Below the pieces are notes generated by a model that was not told the DNA's origin, ran no database searches, and was given only the letters and a program-made list of their open reading frames with translations. A stretch of 64,000 bases of DNA, taken from Thalassotalea euphylliae (lineage in GTDB: Bacteria; Pseudomonadota; Gammaproteobacteria; Enterobacterales; Alteromonadaceae). A program made the position numbers and the translations under genes. Position 1 is the stretch's first letter. Every line of letters starts with the position of its first letter. Shown here piece after piece: positions 37,481 to 46,260 of the stretch. Location of the stretch: positions 4,526,001 to 4,590,000 of the forward strand of contig NZ_QUOU01000001.1 in NCBI RefSeq assembly GCF_003390335.1, written 5' to 3'.

Positions 37481-37990
37481 CTAGTCTTTTTTAAAGCGCG
37501 CGACCGCAGTACCTTGCTGATCGATAAACGTTAGCGTTTGATCCACGACTTCGTAACTGGCGACTTGCGTGACTGCCTTAGCAAATTTCGCTTCTAATGC
37601 CATGCCTTGTTGGCAAAACATCTTAGTCATCGCTAAGTGACCCAAAGACAACGTCGTTTGATCCGCAGTATAAGCGCCAAAGTAACGATTACAGCCAGAA
37701 AAACCACTAATTTGTTGCTGTGCTGAGTCAAAACGCAAACTGATCGGCTTACCACCGTAACCGCTCACGTCCTCACTGCCCTCAAGTTCAACCAACTGCC
37801 ATTGATGCTGATGAAGTCGTTCCATATTGTGCATGGCATTTACCTGTGCAGTATTTGAAGCAGAAGAGCTAGCGGATGCTGAGGAATGGGTTGTGGAAGT
37901 TGCGGAGTTCACAGGGGCTTGATTGCTGCACGCACTGACTGTCAGTAAGGTGCTCGCGACAACGCAAGCTGCGCCTAAACCTTTATTCAT
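37481..37990 (-). CDS. META-domain lipoprotein (HslJ-like)
   Basis: About 169 residues starting at the ATG 37990, preceded by GGAAACAG; the longer frame to 38086 has no signal sequence. The signal peptide ends in the lipobox TVSAC (Cys21 region), followed by a Ser/Ala/Thr-rich linker. The C-terminal META/HslJ domain shows WQLVELEG, FSGCNRYFGAY and LAMTKMFC. HslJ-type proteins are linked to heat-shock and novobiocin tolerance, but the mechanism is unknown. Confidence 0.82.
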   Translation of the reverse strand: MNKGLGAACVVASTLLTVSACSNQAPVNSATSTTHSSASASSSASNTAQVNAMHNMERLHQHQWQLVELEGSEDVSGYGGKPISLRFDSAQQQISGFSGCNRYFGAYTADQTTLSLGHLAMTKMFCQQGMALEAKFAKAVTQVASYEVVDQTLTFIDQQGTAVARFKKD

Positions 37991-38160
37991 ACTCTGTTTC
38001 CTTTCGAGAGTGTGGTTGTGATTGGCGCTATTGTAACCAGCTAGCCGCCAACAAGCGACTAGTTGGTTACAATTTTCAAACGACACAGCCCCAGTGCTCA
38101 GGCGTTGTGACGCTTATGTAAAGGCTCTTATTTTAAAAGCCTTGTTTTATAAACCTAAGC

Positions 38161-38817
38161 TTACTTCACCAATTTAGCAGCGGCTAATAAGATTTCCGGC
38201 TGTAAACGCACTCTAAAGTTAGGGTTTACATAGCTAAACTGTACTAAGCCCGTGCTGTCGATCACGTAGATGGCAGGTACAGGTAATACTAAGCGCGATT
38301 CACCATCAGCGTTTTTCTGCAGTGGGTTAGACAACTTCATGGCCGCTAAGTAGCGATCTGTCGTTTTCTTGGAAGTGAAAAACGCTAAACCAAATGCTTG
38401 GCTGATCGTTGAGTTGTAGTCAGACAACAGTTGATACTCAAGTGACATTTTCTCAACACTTTTCTTTAAGTCTGCTGGCGCATCGGTTGATACCCCAATC
38501 AGCTGAAAACCTGCTTTTTTCAATTCTGGCTCTAACTGCTTTAGTTGGCCCATTTGTGTATTACAGAACGGGCACCAACCACCGCGGTAGAAGAATAAAA
38601 TAGTTTTCTTGCCATCAAGCACTTCTTTCAACGGTTTGCTGTCGCCGTTAATGGTGACCGCATCCACTGCTGGCACCATTTGGCCATTAAGTAACGGGCT
38701 AACCCAGTCAGCGCCCTCGGCGATCGGCTTAGTTTTCATCATCTTGCTATCGGCCATACTGGCTGGCGCAAACAACACTGACAAGGCAATTACTACAGGT
38801 ATAAATAACTTCATCAT
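38161..38817 (-). CDS. Exported peroxiredoxin-like (AhpC/TSA) protein
   Basis: A 218-residue protein with a signal peptide (cleavage near SMA-D, residue 22) and a thioredoxin-fold AhpC/TSA domain. The active site GGWCPFCNTQ gives a CxxC pair rather than a lone peroxidatic Cys, which suggests thiol-disulfide or peroxidase activity in the periplasm. The wider motif ELKKAGFQLIGVSTD is typical of the peroxiredoxin-like (PRX-like 2) group. It stands alone. Confidence 0.82.
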   Translation of the reverse strand: MMKLFIPVVIALSVLFAPASMADSKMMKTKPIAEGADWVSPLLNGQMVPAVDAVTINGDSKPLKEVLDGKKTILFFYRGGWCPFCNTQMGQLKQLEPELKKAGFQLIGVSTDAPADLKKSVEKMSLEYQLLSDYNSTISQAFGLAFFTSKKTTDRYLAAMKLSNPLQKNADGESRLVLPVPAIYVIDSTGLVQFSYVNPNFRVRLQPEILLAAAKLVK

Positions 38818-38917
38818 AAACAGTCTCTTTTAGTTTTAATCAGCGCAATTGACCTTGTTTCGAGCCAATTTCTTTCACTCAATACCATATTGAACGCATT
38901 CACAGCGCCCAAATGCG

Positions 38918-40810
38918 TTACACCTTAAATTTGCGCACAAGTCCGTTCAAGTCATCAAATACCTGCTGCAATTCATCACATGCGTGCTGTGTTTGCTGCA
39001 AGTTATCAACGCCTTGTTCGTTTAAATTCATCAACTGCAAAATATCTTCATCAATACTTTGGATCACGTTAACTTGCTGCTCAGTCGCGACTGCTACCGA
39101 GTGGTTTTCTCGCTCGACATCACTAAGCGCACCAATGACTTGTTGCATTTTATCGCCTGCGACATTAGCTAACGCGACACTGTTGGCACTATTGGTTTGG
39201 CTTTCCGCCATGGTATCAACCACCGCTGACGAACCTTGCTGCAAGCTGCCGATCATCACTTCAATTTCAGTGGTTGCCACTTGTGTGCGCTGCGCTAGCT
39301 GTCTTACTTCATCGGCCACCACAGCAAAACCTCGGCCAGCCTCACCAGCGCGCGCGGCCTCAATAGCAGCATTCAAGGCCAGTAAATTGGTTTGTTCGCT
39401 GACCCCTTTAATCACATCGAGAATATTGCCGATATTCTGCGTTTCTTGGCTAAGTTTAGTGATGTCATCGCTTGAGCCAGCCATCACTTCGCTGAGTGTA
39501 TGCATCGCAACAATGTTATCGCTGATTGCCCCGACACCGGCCTGAGATTGATCATGCATGGCTGAGGTTAATGATGACGCTGTTGCGGCATTGATAGAGA
39601 TTTCTTGCGCAGAGCTGTTCAATTCAGTTACGGCAGCAGAAACATTCGTACCTCGGCTTAATTGCTGCTCAGCCATCGATATCCCCGTCGCTGCGCTGTG
39701 ACGCACTTGATCAATTTGGCTATTGAGCGTGGTCGCCACCGTGTGTACGCGGCTCATGGATTGATGAATCGTGTCGATAAAGTCATTAAAATCTCGGGAA
39801 AGCTCGCCGATCTCGTCTTGACTGATCACCGCTAAGCGCTTGGTAAGATCGCCATCCCCTTGGGAAATATCTTTGATGGCATGGGAAAGTTGCTGAACAG
39901 GTTTTAACATTCGACTTAACAGCAGGTTGAGTAAAATGACCGTTGCGATCACGCTGATCAAGCCGAATACAATGGCACTCATGCGCGCACTTGCCAGTGG
40001 CGCATAGGCTTTGTCTTGATCGAGCACAACACCCAAATACCAGTTAACCGATGAAATCCCCTCCACTGGCATAAACGCAATAATTTGATTACGTTCGTCA
40101 ACATCCATTAATTGGCTGCTAAGCGACGCATCGTAGCCTAATAAGTCGCTGATGTTTTTGTCGATGTACTGAGCATCTGGGTGACTCAATATTTTCCCTT
40201 GCTCAGTGACTAAATAGGCATAGCCTAAACCTAAAAACTCAATACTGTTAATAATGTTAGCCACTTTGTCGAGTAAGATATCGCCGCCCGCCACACCAAT
40301 AAATTGACCTTGTTTTTCAATTGGCGTCACCGCAGAAATTAATAACTGATTGATGGTGACATCCACATAAGGTTCAGTAAAAGAAGGCGTACGTGCTTGT
40401 TTAACTTGGCGATACCAAGGGCGCTGCCGAGCATCAAAATTATCGGGCAGCACAATACTCGGATCATCAAGAATAAATTCGCCCGATTGCTCAACCGCAA
40501 TGTAGGCATTTTTAAAATCACCAGCATTATCGGCTTGCACAGCAATATCAAACATTTCAGGCACACTGCTCTCAGCGTTTGTTGCGCTAGCAATCGCCTC
40601 CACTATTGCCAGCTTACCGTTAAGCCAATTGGCAATATTACCAGAGACCGATGAGGCAATTTCGGTAATACTCTGCTGTAAATGGTGATGAATCTGTTTA
40701 TTTGCTGCGGTGTAGTTGCGCACGGTTAATACCGATAAGGCAACAATAATTAATAGTGCAGCGATCAAATTGATTTTATGAGCGAACTTTAATTTAGCGA
40801 ACATATACAT
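38918..40810 (-). CDS. Methyl-accepting chemotaxis protein
   Basis: A 630-residue chemoreceptor. It has a transmembrane helix at about 13-33, a periplasmic double-Cache ligand domain (about 36-270; PWYRQVKQAR, YVDVTINQL), a second helix near 277-297, a HAMP domain (LLSRMLKPVQQLSHAI) and a signalling domain with the hairpin tip EQTNLLALNAAIEAARAGE. There is no C-terminal NWETF-like pentapeptide for CheR/CheB binding. dCache receptors often sense amino acids or other small metabolites, but the ligand cannot be read here. The start may be 40810 or the ATG six bases later. Confidence 0.93.
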   Translation of the reverse strand: MYMFAKLKFAHKINLIAALLIIVALSVLTVRNYTAANKQIHHHLQQSITEIASSVSGNIANWLNGKLAIVEAIASATNAESSVPEMFDIAVQADNAGDFKNAYIAVEQSGEFILDDPSIVLPDNFDARQRPWYRQVKQARTPSFTEPYVDVTINQLLISAVTPIEKQGQFIGVAGGDILLDKVANIINSIEFLGLGYAYLVTEQGKILSHPDAQYIDKNISDLLGYDASLSSQLMDVDERNQIIAFMPVEGISSVNWYLGVVLDQDKAYAPLASARMSAIVFGLISVIATVILLNLLLSRMLKPVQQLSHAIKDISQGDGDLTKRLAVISQDEIGELSRDFNDFIDTIHQSMSRVHTVATTLNSQIDQVRHSAATGISMAEQQLSRGTNVSAAVTELNSSAQEISINAATASSLTSAMHDQSQAGVGAISDNIVAMHTLSEVMAGSSDDITKLSQETQNIGNILDVIKGVSEQTNLLALNAAIEAARAGEAGRGFAVVADEVRQLAQRTQVATTEIEVMIGSLQQGSSAVVDTMAESQTNSANSVALANVAGDKMQQVIGALSDVERENHSVAVATEQQVNVIQSIDEDILQLMNLNEQGVDNLQQTQHACDELQQVFDDLNGLVRKFKV

Positions 40811-40823
40811 CTCAACTATGTTT

Positions 40824-40905
40824 TCTATCTGACTGTGTTTTCTATCTAACTGTGTTTTTTACTAACAGTGTTTCTGTCTGACTGTAATTTTTATCTAACA
40901 GGGTC
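40824..40905. repeat. Imperfect tandem repeat upstream of the chemoreceptor gene
   Basis: Four to five degenerate copies of a roughly 17-bp unit (CTATCTAACTGTGTTTT type; variants CTATCTGACTGTGTTTT and CTGTCTGACTGTAATTT) follow in a row, starting 14 bp upstream of the chemoreceptor start. The rest of the 410-bp gap to purU (40811-41221) shows no other feature I can support. Confidence 0.6.
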
Positions 40906-41221
40906 TTGTTTTTAACGTACTCAGCTGCTCAAGGGTTAACTTGGGCTATCGCTATTTGACGTTTTAAGTTGCTTTTTCAACGGGTTAAGTGCCGCCCTTA
41001 AACCTGACGCACTTGTAAAAAAAGTGTTAACTTTTCAAATAGTTAAAATCAGCGAACAAGGTTATAGCACGATAACGATGGCCAGGCTATGGTTGTCGTG
41101 GTCATCGTCCGTTAGTGATCAACTCAAAGATATTTCAGTAAACACAGTCTTATGCGTTTTTGTACTAGCCTTGTCGGCAAATTTACTGGCAAGATACGGT
41201 TTTTGAAATTAGGAAGTGTTC

Positions 41222-42082
41222 ATGCAGCCCCATCACCATTATGTTCTCACTTGGCAATGTCCTGATACCTCAGGGGTATTAGCCAAAATCACCCAAAACT
41301 TGTATGAACACGGCGCGTTTATTACCGAAACAGCGCAGTATAGTGATCCTTACAGCGATACTTTCTTTTCTCGCATTGCTTTTGATGACCGTTCACTGAC
41401 AGTACCGATCGAGGAATTCAAAGCAGGTATCGACACACTCGCTAAACCTCTCAATATGCGGTACCAATTGCGTAGCCGTGATTTACTGCCGAAAGTCGTG
41501 ATTGCCGTTTCAAAAGACGATCACTGTTTAGTCTCGCTGCTAACGAAGTGGAAAGCAGGTGTTCTGCCGATTGATATTGTAGCGGTTGTGTCAAATCACA
41601 CCGATTGCCAAGCATTAAGCGAATGGCACGGCATTCCATTCCACCACCTCCCCATTACCGCGGAAACGAAAGCGCAGCAAGAAGCACAAATGCTAGCCTT
41701 GTTTAATGACTATCAGGCAGAGCTATTGGTACTGGCAAGATATATGCAAATTTTGTCTGACGATTTATGTGATAAGTTACGCGGCAAGGCCATCAACATT
41801 CACCATTCATTCTTACCAAGCTTTAAAGGCGCAAGGCCATATCACCAAGCACATGCGCGTGGCGTCAAAGTTATTGGTGCAACAGCACACTACGTAACAG
41901 CGGATTTAGATGAGGGGCCGATTATCGTGCAAGAGGTCAAACCCATTAATCACACATTTACCATAGATCAAATGGTGCATATGGGCCACGACCTGGAAGC
42001 GACGGCGCTTTCACACGCGGTAAAAATGCACGCTGAGCAACGCATCTGCTTAAATGGCGACAAAACCGTTATTTTGGCCTAA
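41222..42082 (+). CDS. purU: Formyltetrahydrofolate deformylase
   Basis: About 286 residues; hydrolyses 10-formyl-THF to THF and formate, balancing one-carbon pools. The N-terminal ACT domain (YVLTWQCPDTSGVLAKI) is followed by a formyltransferase-fold domain with INIHHSFLPSFKGARPYHQA and GATAHYVTADLDEGPII, which contain the catalytic Asn/His/Asp. I use the ATG at 41222, five bases after AGGAAG; the GTG at 41216 lies inside that ribosome site. It is monocistronic. Confidence 0.95.
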   Translation: MQPHHHYVLTWQCPDTSGVLAKITQNLYEHGAFITETAQYSDPYSDTFFSRIAFDDRSLTVPIEEFKAGIDTLAKPLNMRYQLRSRDLLPKVVIAVSKDDHCLVSLLTKWKAGVLPIDIVAVVSNHTDCQALSEWHGIPFHHLPITAETKAQQEAQMLALFNDYQAELLVLARYMQILSDDLCDKLRGKAINIHHSFLPSFKGARPYHQAHARGVKVIGATAHYVTADLDEGPIIVQEVKPINHTFTIDQMVHMGHDLEATALSHAVKMHAEQRICLNGDKTVILA

Positions 42083-42181
42083 TCCTTTTAAACGAATATA
42101 GCGCCATTTATTGCATTCCGCACATCGTCATAGTGGCGAGTAAAAATTTGCTCGTCACGCTCAGGTCACTGAGTTTTCACT

Positions 42182-42220
42182 AGCCTAGTGTTAGCTTAAT
42201 TTGCACCAAACTAGGCTTTA
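42182..42220 (+). terminator. Possible terminator after purU
   Basis: AGCCTAGT and ACTAGGCT (42182-42217) form an 8-bp stem with a long 20-nt loop, followed by TTAT. It is about 100 bp past purU. The long loop and short U-tract make it doubtful. Confidence 0.35.
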
Positions 42221-42235
42221 TACCAATTGAATTAA
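42219..42235 (+). repeat. Solo IS630-type terminal repeat
   Basis: TATACCAATTGAATTAA matches 16 of 17 bases of the left end of the IS630 element at 47091. No transposase or matching second end is near, so it is a remnant or part of a small non-autonomous element. A short minus-strand frame at 42243-42446 beside it has no recognisable product. 42447-42650 holds nothing I can name. Confidence 0.5.
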
Positions 42236-42689
42236 CTAACATTTAATCGCAGTAGCGCATTCGAAATGAACACAGCATCGTTACTGAGCCTTTACCAGAG
42301 TCAATGCCCCTTATTTGTGCATTGCCTTTGTTCTTGACTATGGCATTCGTTTTCTCACCCAATAATCGATTTAAACGACTCTGTTTTATACTGCGTAATG
42401 GTGAATTTTCGCCAAAAATCTGAGGTTGCTCTCTGTTGAACTGCAATTTATGACCGTTTTTTCACCGAAACGGTGCCTAAATTAGCGTAAAAACACAGCA
42501 CAATGTAATCCAAAACCCAAAAACCTTGTAAGACATTTGCTATTTTCGATATTTTTTTCAATTTTTTCACACTCGATTACAATTTAATTACACTTTTAAT
42601 ACAGGAACTTAGCTGGAAATAGTCAAAATGTTTAAAAAAACACCGCAAATATAACTTGCTGTTATGACCTAACAAGGTAAAGTAATGAT

Positions 42690-43086
42690 CAGCTTACAAA
42701 TTAACTGTGCTGATTAAGGCGCATCAGTTAACAAGCAAAAATTAAGAAAAAGGACGCTAGTACCACTAGATTTGCACAGGAAGCAAGATGTCATTCACCC
42801 TAATGTTACTCGCTAGGTGAAGACCTTATTTTAAACACGGATGGTTTACTCGATTATCAGGATGATAAGTTTACTAGTCCAGGAGGGCTCGTAAGGATAG
42901 CCCAAAAAGCGTCAGGAAGACCGAGAAAAACAAAATACGTACGGAAATGACCATAATAAGACAGGATATAATTGAATTAACAGGGACTGTGCTAATTAGG
43001 TAGGACACCAATTCAGGATCGGAAAAGATATTGATGGCGTGAGCCACAGTTACTCTCCAGAAGCGATGCAATGCATCGCTTTTTTC
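42690..43086 (+). ncRNA. csrB: CsrB/RsmZ-like CsrA-sequestering RNA
   Basis: This protein-free stretch has about 13 GGA triplets, mostly as AGGA or CAGGA (for example 42752, 42779, 42860, 42882, 42895, 42915, 42964, 43003, 43016). Several sit in hairpin loops: TTATCA-GGA-TGATAA at 42855-42869, and AGTCC-AGGA-GGGCT at 42876-42889. It ends in a strong terminator at 43061-43086. Upstream, TTGCTG (42656) and TAAAGT (42678), 16 bp apart, could start it near 42690. RNAs of this form bind many CsrA/RsmA dimers and are driven by the GacA/UvrY system. The partial match TGTAAG at 42527 could belong to a GacA box. The 5' end is uncertain. Confidence 0.72.
43061..43086 (+). terminator. Terminator of the CsrB-like RNA
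   Basis: The near-perfect palindrome AAGCGATGCA-A-TGCATCGCTT is followed by TTTTTCTT. No coding gene on this strand precedes it within 900 bp, so it must end a non-coding transcript. Confidence 0.85.
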
Positions 43087-43277
43087 TTGTTGGCCTATTG
43101 AAATTAAACGCAAGGAAATTGAACACTGGCCGGTATGTTCGCACTAACCATTAAGTTAACAGTGCCATTAACACATCAGTGAGCGGTTCAGGTAACAAAG
43201 TCAAACAGTGAGAAATTTTCCATCTCCTGTGAATTCCCGTAAAATACCCCCCATTCATTCCGTTCACAATAAATCCC

Positions 43278-43862
43278 ATGACACGCAAAAAGAAATCAAG
43301 AAAGCCAGGCGTTGGCTCGAGTGGTATGCGCAAAACTGATACTGCTAACAATCAAGTAGTGGTTTCCGATAAAAAGCCTAAGAAGAAAACAGGTAAAGCG
43401 GCGGGTAGTCGTCAACTTGAAGGCACTAAAAAGAAAAACACAGGCGCTATGGGCAAGCCTGCCAAAGATCCACGTGTTGGCAGTAAAAAGCCTATTGAAT
43501 TGGGCGCTGTTGCCACGGCAGTAACCAACACCAAACCGACTAAAGCAAAATCAAGTAAACCGCCTATTGCCAGTGTCCGTGTGATTGACTCGGCTCCTAG
43601 CGTTGCGCAGCAACTAGCCGCGATTGAAAACGATGAGCGATTGCAATTGATTCTCGCCAAGCAAGAACAAGAAGCAGCACTCAGCGCAGAAGAAGTCGAG
43701 CTATACAATGAACTCATGGACGAATACGAACGTTTATCTGGCGAGCTGGAAGAGCAAGACGAAGCAGGTACAAACAAAGGGCAAGCTGAGTCGTTAGCTG
43801 ATGATGATTTGTGGGATAAGCTCGACACCAGTGATTTTTCAGACTACTCAGATAAAGACTAA
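43278..43862 (+). CDS. yihI: Der GTPase-activating protein YihI
   Basis: A 194-residue protein with a very basic N-terminus (TRKKKSRKPG, KKPKKKTGKAAGSRQ) and an acidic C-terminus (DDLWDKLDTSDFSDYSDKD). The central segment (DERLQLILAKQEQEA) fits YihI, which stimulates the GTPase Der and so modulates 50S ribosome assembly. It starts a run yihI - DUF2489 - dksA-like - hemN on the same strand. This order near hemN is common in related bacteria. Confidence 0.9.
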   Translation: MTRKKKSRKPGVGSSGMRKTDTANNQVVVSDKKPKKKTGKAAGSRQLEGTKKKNTGAMGKPAKDPRVGSKKPIELGAVATAVTNTKPTKAKSSKPPIASVRVIDSAPSVAQQLAAIENDERLQLILAKQEQEAALSAEEVELYNELMDEYERLSGELEEQDEAGTNKGQAESLADDDLWDKLDTSDFSDYSDKD

Positions 43863-43874
43863 GAGCCAGCCGAC

Positions 43875-44372
43875 ATGACGACAACTTCTTGGCTAGTATT
43901 AGCTGCAATTGGTGCACTCATTATATTTGCCCTTGCCATTTATGCTGGCAAGCTGCTGATGCAACTAAAACAGCAAAACGCAGCCCAAGCCAAAGCTGAG
44001 CAAGAGCGCCAAGCGCAGTGGCAAAAACACGATCGCAAAGTGCTCGACAGTTTATTGATCATCGTCAAAGCAATGAAAGAAGAGCAATGTGAATATGGTG
44101 AAGGCGCTTGGCGCTTAACCGTATTGATGGACTCACTTAAATTGACGCCCGCTATGTCGGCACAATTTCCTGCTATAGTTGAGTTATACGACAGTATAAA
44201 ACATCACGCGATTTTAGCTGAGCGTAAAAAATTGCCCAAGCAACAACGCATGAAACAAGATGTCGAGCGCATGCAAGCGGAGGCAAAACTAACGGAGCAA
44301 ATTTCATTGGAACTCGACAGCCTATATGAAACAGCAACCGAGCAACGAGCTAGTATAAGCGAATCTTCCTAA
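43875..44372 (+). CDS. DUF2489 family protein
   Basis: A 165-residue protein with one N-terminal transmembrane helix (about 6-28, WLVLAAIGALIIFALAIYAG), then a charged coiled-coil-like cytoplasmic region. The stretch EEQCEYGEGAWRLTVLMDSL is the recognisable DUF2489 core. Function unknown. It starts 12 bp after yihI, so the two are likely co-transcribed. Confidence 0.82.
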   Translation: MTTTSWLVLAAIGALIIFALAIYAGKLLMQLKQQNAAQAKAEQERQAQWQKHDRKVLDSLLIIVKAMKEEQCEYGEGAWRLTVLMDSLKLTPAMSAQFPAIVELYDSIKHHAILAERKKLPKQQRMKQDVERMQAEAKLTEQISLELDSLYETATEQRASISESS

Positions 44373-44375
44373 CCG

Positions 44376-44405
44376 ATTATTCGCTCATGCTAAGGAGCGA
44401 ATAAT
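44376..44405 (+). promoter_or_regulatory. Hairpin covering the ribosome site and start of the DksA-like gene
   Basis: ATTATTCGCTC (44376-44386) and GAGCGAATAAT (44395-44405) are perfect 11-bp inverted repeats with an 8-nt loop. The right arm contains part of the AAGGAG ribosome site (44392-44397) and the first two bases of the ATG (44404). No U-tract follows, so it is not a terminator. Translational control by hairpin opening is the simplest reading. Confidence 0.6.
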
Positions 44406-44736
44406 GTCTGAACAGTTATCACAACAACCCGAGCAGTTAAAACAACAATTCACTGAGCGCATTGTTGCTCTGCAACAGCGTATTGACTCAATTCACCAAG
44501 ACTTTGCTGACGGTCGCCATGCCGATTGGTCAGAGCAAGCGGGTGAGCGTGAAAACGATGAAGTGCTTAACGCGTTAGAATCTGAAGCAAAAATTGAGAT
44601 ACAACAACTTTCTAACGCCATTACCCTGATCAACAATGGCAACTATGGCTATTGTCAAACCTGCGGTGAAGAAATAAACCCCAAACGCTTAGCCGTACAA
44701 CCCGCAGCCATCAAGTGTATTAAGTGCGCTGAATAG
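44404..44736 (+). CDS. DksA/TraR-type C4 zinc-finger protein
   Basis: A 110-residue protein with an N-terminal coiled coil (residues 10-70) and a C4 zinc finger CQTCGEEI...CIKCAE near residues 82-108. It is shorter than DksA (about 150) and more like YbiI/TraR-type paralogues. Whether it enters the RNA polymerase secondary channel cannot be judged; the acidic tip motif of DksA (DxxDxA) is not seen. Its start lies in the hairpin at 44376-44405. Confidence 0.85.
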   Translation: MSEQLSQQPEQLKQQFTERIVALQQRIDSIHQDFADGRHADWSEQAGERENDEVLNALESEAKIEIQQLSNAITLINNGNYGYCQTCGEEINPKRLAVQPAAIKCIKCAE

Positions 44737-44828
44737 CCATTTAACCATTCCTTTCAGGCCTTGCGCTTGATCAACTTTTGCCATGATGTCTTCTGATAAA
44801 ATACTGCGCTTAACATTCAGGAGATATC

Positions 44829-46199
44829 ATGCAAGTTGCACAGTTATTCGATAAAAAACTTTTAGCCAAATACAACACCAGTGGGCCAAGATACACGTCT
44901 TACCCTACGGCGCTAGAGTTTCACGACGAATTTAACGACCAAGCGTTTATTGATGCTGTCGCTGGCTCAGATACGCGTGATTTATCCATTTACGTGCACA
45001 TTCCATTTTGTCACAGCCTTTGTTATTACTGCGGTTGTAACAAAATAGTCACGCGCCATCGCGACAAAGCGGATATCTACCTCGATTACCTTGCCAAAGA
45101 AATCATTCAACGCGCCCCATTGTTTAGCGATTACCAAGTCAAACAAATTCACTGGGGTGGCGGTACGCCAAGCTTTCTCACGAAAACACAAATTACTCAT
45201 TTAGTTAACTTGCTCAAGCAACACTTTACCTTCGCCGAGCAGTTGGAAATGAGTATTGAAGTCGACCCGCGTGAAATCGAGCTAGACTTAGCCGCTCACC
45301 TCTATGCGCTTGGCTTTAATCGCATGAGTATTGGCGTGCAAGACATTGATGAGCAAGTGCAAAAAGCCATTAACCGCGAGCAATCAACCAAATTTATTAC
45401 TGAATTTACCCATCACGCAAAAGCCGTAGGGTTTCAATCCATTAACATTGACCTGATTTACGGGTTACCACACCAAACACTAGACACCTTTGGTCGCACC
45501 TTAGCCAGTGTTGAAGAGATGGCCGTCGATCGTATTTCACTGTTCAGCTACGCCCATTTGCCATCGCGCTTTGCCGCGCAGCGCAAACTAAAAGACGAAT
45601 GGCTACCCAATGCCAACGAAAAACTCGCACTCATGCAACTCGCGATAGAAACCCTATGTCAGCAAGGTTTTGATTTTATCGGCATGGATCACTTTGCCAA
45701 ACCCGATGATGAATTAGCGATAGCACAGCGCACGGGCAATTTACATCGCAACTTCCAAGGTTACACGACGCAAGGTGATTGTGACTTATTGGGCTTAGGG
45801 GTTTCTTCAATCAGTGCCGTTGGCCGCTGTTATAGCCAGAACAACAAAGAGCTTAAACAGTATTACCAAATGATCGACGCGCACCATCACGCGGTTGAAA
45901 AAGGGGTAACGCTTAATACCGACGACGTGCTACGCGGCCAAGTCATTCGCTCATTAATGTGCAATATGTCGCTCGACAAGCGTGTGATTGAACAAACCTT
46001 TGACATTGTGTTTGACGACTATTTCGCTGAGGAATTGGTCTCGTTGGAAACCTTTATTGAAGACAACTTAGTGACTAACCGCGAACACGAGATTGTGGTT
46101 CACGCCAAAGCAAGGTTACTCATACGTAATATCTGCATGAGCTTTGATGCTTATATGAAGCAGCATATCCACCAGCAGCGCTTCTCTCGAGTGATCTAG
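44829..46199 (+). CDS. hemN: Oxygen-independent coproporphyrinogen III oxidase
   Basis: A 456-residue radical SAM enzyme that makes protoporphyrinogen IX without oxygen. The cluster motif is CHSLCYYCGC (three ligand Cys plus the extra HemN Cys), with GGGTPSFL and RMSIGVQDIDEQVQ downstream. The ribosome site AGGAGATATC precedes the ATG. Length and motifs fit true HemN rather than HemW. Confidence 0.96.
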   Translation: MQVAQLFDKKLLAKYNTSGPRYTSYPTALEFHDEFNDQAFIDAVAGSDTRDLSIYVHIPFCHSLCYYCGCNKIVTRHRDKADIYLDYLAKEIIQRAPLFSDYQVKQIHWGGGTPSFLTKTQITHLVNLLKQHFTFAEQLEMSIEVDPREIELDLAAHLYALGFNRMSIGVQDIDEQVQKAINREQSTKFITEFTHHAKAVGFQSINIDLIYGLPHQTLDTFGRTLASVEEMAVDRISLFSYAHLPSRFAAQRKLKDEWLPNANEKLALMQLAIETLCQQGFDFIGMDHFAKPDDELAIAQRTGNLHRNFQGYTTQGDCDLLGLGVSSISAVGRCYSQNNKELKQYYQMIDAHHHAVEKGVTLNTDDVLRGQVIRSLMCNMSLDKRVIEQTFDIVFDDYFAEELVSLETFIEDNLVTNREHEIVVHAKARLLIRNICMSFDAYMKQHIHQQRFSRVI

Positions 46200-46232
46200 A
46201 CTTACGCTGAACCTCTGGCAGATTAGTAAAGG

Positions 46233-46260
46233 ATAGGGCGTATTAATAACGCCCTATTTC
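46233..46260. terminator. Hairpin between hemN and the DUF1285 gene
   Basis: ATAGGGCGT and ACGCCCTAT (46233-46257) form a 9-bp stem with loop ATTAATA, followed by TTTC on the plus strand. It overlaps the last codons of the opposite gene. The weak U-tract makes it a modest terminator for hemN. Confidence 0.5.

Noticed and set aside
38095..38160. Terminator after the peroxiredoxin-like gene
   Set aside because: AAGGCT/AGCCTT arms are only 6 bp with an 11-nt AT-rich loop and no U-tract on the minus strand.
41024..41206. 60-codon frame upstream of purU
   Set aside because: No ribosome site, no recognisable product, and it ends just before the purU ribosome site; probably leader sequence.
42874..43113. 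Minus-strand 79-codon frame
   Set aside because: It lies opposite the CsrB-like RNA and spans its terminator; no ribosome site or family resemblance.
43412..43828. Minus-strand 138-codon Ser/Ala-rich frame
   Set aside because: Shadow of yihI, whose basic and acidic ends are typical of the family.
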